64,000 bases of DNA, from positions 55,689,092-55,753,091 of the forward strand of contig OY743182.1 in assembly GCA_963555705.1 (NCBI GenBank), written 5' to 3'. The notes beneath the pieces are model-generated. The model did no database searches and was not told the origin of the DNA. It worked only from the letters and a program-made list of their open reading frames with translations. The DNA is from Ligustrum vulgare (taxonomy: Eukaryota; Streptophyta; Magnoliopsida; Lamiales; Oleaceae). Position numbers and translations under genes: made by a program. Each line of letters starts with the position of its first letter. Position 1 is the first letter of the stretch. Below, in pieces: positions 58,494 to 64,000 of this stretch.

Positions 58494-60843
58494 ATGGTTC
58501 CAGCAGGCAAAAGAGGAGAGGGATGGTATGGAATTGCAGAGATTATGGAGAAACTTTTTTGGGATAGGGAAAAAAGAGAAAATCAGGAGATTGTAAGGAT
58601 GATGAAAAAAGAAAATAGAACAGATAGAGAGGAGAAACAAGACAGAAATGAAACAAGGAAGTTACCCTCCTATGCTGATGCGGTTAGAAATTTATCAAGA
58701 AAATCAGGGATGCAGAGAAATATATACAACAAGAGAACAAAATGGAATCAGACATGGCCTAAAAACAAAGTGCAAAGAGAAGCAATTGAATCGAATAAAA
58801 CTGCTATATGTTGTAGAATTTCCTTATGGGATGATTGGCAGAAGATAAGAAGAGCAATAGCTGACAGGTTTAAGATGGATATACGGTTACAACAGTTCCA
58901 AGCAGATAAAGCTTTAATCTGGTGCAAAAATGAGGAGGAAGCTAAGGAATTAGCAAGTAAAGGAGTGTTATTTTTTGATAATTTCTACTCCAACAAGTTT
59001 CAATTAGGTGATCAGATGGCACTAAATAGCACAAGGAAGATAGCTTGTACTGGCGGGTGGATTCAAATAATGGATTTACCGTTGAAGTGGTGGAGGAAAG
59101 ATATATTTAAAGCAATTGGGAATGAATGTGGGGGCTTAATTGAGATAGATGAAAGAACCAAGAACATGAATCAATGTTTCACAGCTCGCATAAAAGTTAG
59201 GGGGAAAACAAATGGCTTCATTCCAGCCGAAATTGATGTGAGTATGAAAGAAGAGGAATGCACGATTAAACTCTGAGTTTTATCAAAACTGGAAGTAACA
59301 AAGAGATCGCAATACAAATTGCCTGCATATATTGGGGAGTTCAATAGATGCTTGTTTTCAATTATTGAAGACAGAAGAACCTTATCAAGAAAAATATGAA
59401 ACAGAACTGGGGGCTAACAAGGGAGAGAAAAAGGACAAAAATGGTACTCTTGAGGACAATTATTGTGTTAGTGTAAGTAAATCTCTCTACAAACTTAAAG
59501 AAAGCTTACAAGACAATGGATTTACTAAGTGGAAAAGTCCAACAGTATTTGCTGGGAAAGTGTATATGAGGAGGAAGAAGGGTGAACCTGATAATTTTAA
59601 TCCATCAACAAGAATTGGCAAGGCATTGGAGAACTTTAATTTTGGAACTATGAGTCAAAAGGAGTCCTGATTATCACATCAAAAGGCAGCTTCAGGCAGT
59701 GATACAAAGCACAAATCAGTGGTGAATGGCCAGTCTTCAGTGATAGAGTTGACAATGGCGGATAATAAGATTAAAAGTGCAATTCATGTCAATGGAAGAA
59801 AAGTACTAGTGACTGGGAAAATTTTCAGCAGTCTCAGGGGACAGATTAAATTTTCTTTGTCTCATAATGGAATAGGCAAAAGAAAATCGGTTCTTCTTTT
59901 CGATGATCAAGTTGTAACGGATGAGAAGGTGAACACGAAAGTGATAATGGAGAGGTTCACGAATAAAGGAAACGTGACAATACGAGAATTAGAGGAGGAT
60001 GCTGATCTTGACAACACAATTGACATGGGATAAGATGTAGATAATGAAAATAACATGGGAAACCAATGGCAAGATTTAGAGGAAACAGATGAATTCGAAC
60101 TAAGTGAGAATGAAGGATATGAGACAGAAATTGATGATGACACTGAACTTGAAATACTGGGAGATGTAGGTCGCCTATTCTTGGAATCTAAAAGGGTCGA
60201 TCAAAAGTGCAATGAACAGAGAGAACTGGAACCAAGGGAGCAATCAACACAAATATTGATAGAAGCACAGACACATGACCACATAACCACAAAAGGACCG
60301 GATGACTACCAATCTCAACACTCTCATTCCATTAACAACCGTTGGCTTGCTAAACCAGGTAATATCAACCTTTCCCGACCTTCTTTGGTGTGTTCAAAAG
60401 ATATGTCGTATTCTTGTATTAAATCTGCAGGTGTGCTCGTGGTGGGGAGTTACACAGATGTTGCAAAGTCTGTTGAACAAAAGGCCCCAATTTTGGACCA
60501 TGATGACAAATGCCTTTGTGAATCAGGCTCTTGGAAAACACCACAAACACTAGGCCCTAATCAGACTCGAATGGATGATAGGAATTGTGATTATGATGAA
60601 TTAGAGGGAGGGAAAATATCAGGGCTGTCACCCATTCTCACTAAATTGAATTTAAATTTGATTCCTTTACAAAACAAAATCACAAAAAGTCTTTACAAGG
60701 ATGGTAAATCAGTCCAAATAAGGAAGAGTGCAACAAAAGGAGTGAGGGAATTGAGAAATCTTCAGAGCACTGTTAATTATGAGAGGAGACAAGGGAACAA
60801 TAATAACAATAGGGTTAAAAGTGGTTTTAATGAAGATAATTAG
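58494..60843 (+). pseudogene. LINE ORF1 with DUF4283 domain
   Basis: The frame opens MVPAGKRGEGWYGIAEIMEK, a highly charged linker follows, then a DUF4283-like region (TAICCRISLWDDWQKIRRAI, LIWCKNEEEAKELASKG, GWIQIMDLPLKWWRKDIFKA, GLIEIDERTKNM). It stops at 59276. Further pieces follow in other frames (59332-59670, 59719-60033, 60055-60843): acidic, Asn/Lys-rich and without a named domain. No CCHC knuckle is visible. In plant L1 elements ORF1 binds RNA. The last piece ends at TAG 60841-60843 and overlaps the ORF2 start by 14 nt. Confidence 0.8.
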
Positions 60844-61690
60844 CTGGAACGTGAGAGGATTAGGGGGTTGGGAGAAAAGGAAAATTGTGAAGGACATACT
60901 TAGTAAAGAAAGACCAGATCTGTGACGATACAAGAAACTAAAAAGGAAGAAATTGACAAGAGGTTGATTGGTAGGTGTGGGGCACTAGGTTTAAGGAATG
61001 GGCTTTTTTACCATCAGTTGGTAAATCTGGGGGCATTATATTGGTGTGGGATTCAAGAGTGCTTAGAGGTAAGGATGTAGTTTTGGGTACCTTTTCAATA
61101 TCAGTATTGCTAGAGCCAGTAGAGGGGGGTGACGGTGGTTTTCAGGGATTTATGGCCCATGCAATTATAAAGAAAGGAAAGATTTTTGGGAGGAATTGGT
61201 AGGGTTGTACGGCCTATGTGGAGACAAATGGTGTATGGGCGGAGATTTTAATGTAGTAAGGTACCCGTCAGAAAAATTGAATGGAAGGAGATTTACGAAA
61301 AGCATGAGAAAGTTTGATGGATTTATTAGAGAAACAGGTTTGAAGGATCTACCATTACTAAATTCGGAATTCACGTGGTCAAACATGAGGGATACACCGA
61401 TGTGCTCAAGGATAGATTTCTCTTCATGGATGGCTGGGAAGGAATATATGAAGAGGCCAGGCAAGAAGCTTTGGTTAGGGCTACTTCTGATCATTGCCCA
61501 ATTGTATTGGATACAAGCAGATTTAAATGGGGCCCACTCCGTTTCGATTTGAGAATATGTGGTTAAGATTTGAGAAAATGTGAGAATGAGGGTTGGGCAG
61601 GCTACAACTTTATGGGGAAGTTGAGAGTGATGAAAGAACAATTGAAAAGGTGGAACAAAGTGGAGTTTGGAGATATAAGAATGTAGAAAA
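60830..61690 (+). pseudogene. LINE ORF2 endonuclease domain
   Basis: It begins MKIISWNVRGLGGWEKRK (ATG 60830) with the LERPDL-like SKERPDL and, after a frameshift near 60922, VTIQETKKEEID (catalytic Glu). Then follow SGGIILVWDS, DKWCMGGDFNVV (Asp-Phe-Asn), LNSEFTWSN and, in another frame, ATSDHCPIVLD (the terminal SDH motif). This is the APE-like nuclease that nicks target DNA for target-primed reverse transcription. At least three frameshifts inactivate it. Confidence 0.88.
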
Positions 61691-63110
61691 AAGCAATAAT
61701 GAATAGATTGGAGGAGCTTGACAAGATGGAAGCAAGACAGACTATAGGAGAAGAGGAAAGAAACGAAAGAAGCAACTTGAGGAGAAAATTGGAGGAATTG
61801 ATTATAAGAGAGGAAATATCTTGGAATCAAAAGACAAAGATTAAAGGTATTAAGGAATGGGATAATAATACCAAGTTGTTTTATAGGATTGCAAGTGGAA
61901 GGAAGATAAATAGTTTGATCAATAAATTGGAGAGTAGAAATGGCGTAATTTTGCATTTGGAGGAGGAAATTGTTGGGGAGATCACTAATTTTTTTGAGGA
62001 CTTGTTTAATAAGAAAGAGGAGATTAGCTTCGGAATTGAGGGGATAGATTGGGCAGGTATAAACGAGGAAAAGAGAATAAAACTGGAAGAACCATTCGGA
62101 GAAGAAGAGGTGAGGAAAGCTCTCTTTGACTGTGAAAGAGATAAAGCCCCCGGGCCGGATGGTTTTTCAATGGTGGCATTGCAAGAGAATTGGGAAGTAA
62201 TCAAAGAGGATTTGATGAAGGTGTTTACGGAATTTTATGAAGATGGCATAGTGAATGCAAAAGTTAATGAGACGTGCATTTGTCTCATACCCAAAAAAAT
62301 GTGTTCAGTCTTGATTAAGGATTTCCGACCAATCAGTTTAGTATCATCCTTATATAAGATCTTGGCAAAAGTTCTATCATTGAGATTAAAGGAAGTGTTG
62401 GAAGAAACAATTGATAAGGCTCAATGTGCGTTCGTCAAAGGACGTCAAATTTTGGATTTAGTTTTGATTGCAAATGAGATTGTAGAGGAATATAGGGTGA
62501 AAAAGAAAGGAGGAGTGGTCTTCAAAGTGGATTTTGAAAAAGCATATGATCACGTTAATTGGGAATTTGTTGACTTTGTGCTTGAAAAGAAAGGATTCAG
62601 AGAGCGATGGAGAAAATGGATCAGAGGATGTTTATCATCGGCAAATTTCTCAGTGATGATAAGTGGTAAACCAAGAGGAAAATTTGGTGCCTCAAGAGGT
62701 TTGAGACAAGGTGACCCGTTATCACCATTCCTGTTCATTATTGTGGGTGATGTCATGAGTAGATGGTGAATAAGGCATGTAATATGGAGATCATTCAGGG
62801 GTTTGAAATAGGTAGAGACAATGTGAGGATATCCCATCTACAATTTGCAGATGATAGCATTTTTTTTCTTGGAAAATAAGGAAGAAAGTCTAAGGAACCT
62901 CATTGGAATTTTGGATATTTTTACAAAAACCTCCGGTTTAAAGTTAAATATGGCCAAATGTTTAGTGGTTGGTATTAATTTGATGGAGGACAGGGTGGAA
63001 AGTATTGCAAGTACTCTAGGTTGTGTGAAGGGAGGTTGGCCATAAAATTATCTTGGATTACCATTGGGAGGAAATCCAAGTGCCATCAATTTTTGGGAAC
63101 CAGTTATGGT
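61691..63110 (+). pseudogene. LINE ORF2 reverse transcriptase
   Basis: An open frame of 356 codons (61699-62769) contains FFEDLFNKK, DKAPGPDGFSM, TCICLIPKK, DFRPISLVSSLYKILAKVLS, AQCAFVKGRQILD, VFKVDFEKAYDHVNWEF and LRQGDPLSPFLFI. After a stop and frame change the active site is HLQFADDSIFF (FADD, about 62838-62870), followed by SGLKLNMAKC and NYLGLPLGGNP after a TAA at 63043. The order matches plant L1 RT. Confidence 0.92.
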
Positions 63111-64000
63111 TAAAATAGCAAAAAGATTGGATGGATGGATGGCATAAGGGATATCTATCTAAAGGAGGCCGTCTTGTACTTTTACAAGCGGTATTGGGTA
63201 GTATACCGAAGTATTTCATGTCAGTCTTTCGTATGCCGATGAAGGTGATTAAAGTGATTGAAAAAATGATGAGAAATTTCTTATGGGAAGGGAAAGGTGA
63301 GGGCTTCAGTGATCATTTAGTTAACTGGGGATTAGTATCGAAACCTAAAGAATATGGGGGCTTGGGGATTGGCAATATTAAGAAGAAGAATATGGCATTG
63401 TTGGGGAAGTGGTTATGGCGTTTTCCAAACGAACCTGATTCACTTTGGCATTTAATTATCCGTAGCAAATATGGGCTTCATCCAAATGGATGGGATGCAA
63501 ACATTGAATTTAACTCAACTCTTCGAGCACCTTGGAGATCGATTGCAAGAATATGGGAGATCTTTGTGGAAAACACCAAATTGTTGGTGGGTAAGGGTGA
63601 TAAAATTCGGTTTTGGCAAGATAAGTGGGTTGGACAACAAACACTCCGACATACTTTCCCTCATTTATTCCGAATATCCAATAACAAAAACTCACTTATT
63701 TCCGATGTAATCACATAATCATCACCCCCAAATAGGGTTTGGAATCTCCTTTTCTCTAGAGATTTTAGTGATAGAGAGTGTGAGGAGTTCACCTCACTCT
63801 TGAACCTAATTGAAGCCATAAACATTGACCCATCTAGAGCGGACAAAAGAATTTGGAAGGGCCATCCTTTCGGAAACTTCTCATGCAAATCTTTCTTCAA
63901 TATCATACTTAAACTTCATTGTGAATCTACTTTTCCCCAATTCAAATTTATTTGGAAGAGTGCTGTGCCATCGAAAATTAAAGTTTTCGCTTGGTTGGTC
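63111..64000 (+). pseudogene. LINE ORF2 C-terminal region with zf-RVT-like domain
   Basis: After a stop at about 63145 the frame has GYLSKGGRLVLLQAVLGSIP, FRMPMKVIKVIEKMMRNFLW, WGLVSKPKEYGGLGIGNI and GDKIRFWQDKWVG. Another stop (63716) precedes WKGHPFGNFSCKSFF and FIWKSAVPSKIKVFAWLV. These last are the start of the zf-RVT domain that ends many plant LINE polyproteins. It runs off the window at 64000. Confidence 0.88.

Larger units (their letters stand above)
58486..64000 (+). mobile_element. plant L1-type LINE, 5'-truncated, running off the window
   Basis: It contains an ORF1 with a DUF4283 domain (58494-60843) and an ORF2 with AP endonuclease, RT and a zf-RVT-like tail (60830-64000). The start of ORF1 lacks the usual N-terminus, so the copy seems truncated at about 58486, within the intron of the hAT gene. 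Its 3' end and poly-A tail lie outside the window. Stops and frameshifts occur every few hundred bases. Confidence 0.88.

Noticed and set aside
61165..61956. 263-codon open frame on the minus strand within the LINE
   Set aside because: It is the reverse-strand shadow of the endonuclease and RT regions of LINE ORF2.

Overview
This is nuclear DNA from a flowering plant, most likely a eudicot. The evidence is plant-type LTR retrotransposons primed by tRNA-Asp or tRNA-Met, a Cassandra 5S-bearing LTR, CACTA, hAT, MULE and FAR1-type transposases, a plant L1 LINE, spliceosomal introns and AT-rich spacers. Almost the whole window is transposable elements in nested layers. The only host-gene piece I can recognise is one exon of a DeSI-like (PPPDE) peptidase gene at 47.18-47.35 kb. 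I see no prokaryotic genes, CRISPR arrays or tRNA genes.

Layout. 0-3 kb: AT-rich DNA, a short hAT-like element (646-1252) and the terminal part of a CACTA element ending at 3014. 3.57-6.98 kb: 5'-truncated Tekay/Del-type chromovirus (integrase, chromodomain, PPT and a 2.34-kb LTR). 6.99-21.8 kb: two joined minus-strand Athila-like pieces. A2 has RT, RNase H, integrase and a plant-transposon-protein ORF. A1 has an LTR, tRNA-Asp PBS, gag, protease and the same ORF but no pol. A Cassandra solo LTR sits inside the A2 RNase H. 21.8-23.4 kb: dead FAR1/MULE-type transposase. 24.66-36.45 kb: a three-level nest in which a 3.03-kb chromovirus-like solo LTR (TSD TCTAA) lies in the LTR of a pol-less Athila-like element B (TSD GCTAA), itself inside a third solo LTR (TSD GTTAT).

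37.3-46.4 kb: the most unusual region, a large Mutator-like element. It carries a plus-strand DUF1985/Ulp1-protease gene converging on a minus-strand MURA-like transposase. Its introns and flanks are filled with the 7-mer TGTGACC/GGTCACA. In non-coding DNA the motif runs as TGTGACC in the left half and GGTCACA in the right half, and the switch lies close to the geometric centre. The same GGTCACAAG word also encodes an 11-unit Gly-His-Lys heptad repeat inside the Ulp1 gene.

46.4-49 kb: spacer, the DeSI-like exon and remnants of a hAT and a Ty3/gypsy element. 48.99-58.48 kb: a hAT element whose transposase gene (minus) is split by a complete, recent, pol-less Athila-like element C (49664-57403, TSD ACTAC, near-identical LTRs). 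58.49-64 kb: a 5'-truncated plant L1 LINE, with ORF1 overlapping ORF2 (endonuclease, RT, zf-RVT), running off the window.

Elements A1, B and C share gag plus protease without pol, a covarying hairpin at the LTR tip and a duplicated stem-loop block near the 3' end. They would need RT and integrase from a partner such as A2. All coordinates and counts were read by eye.
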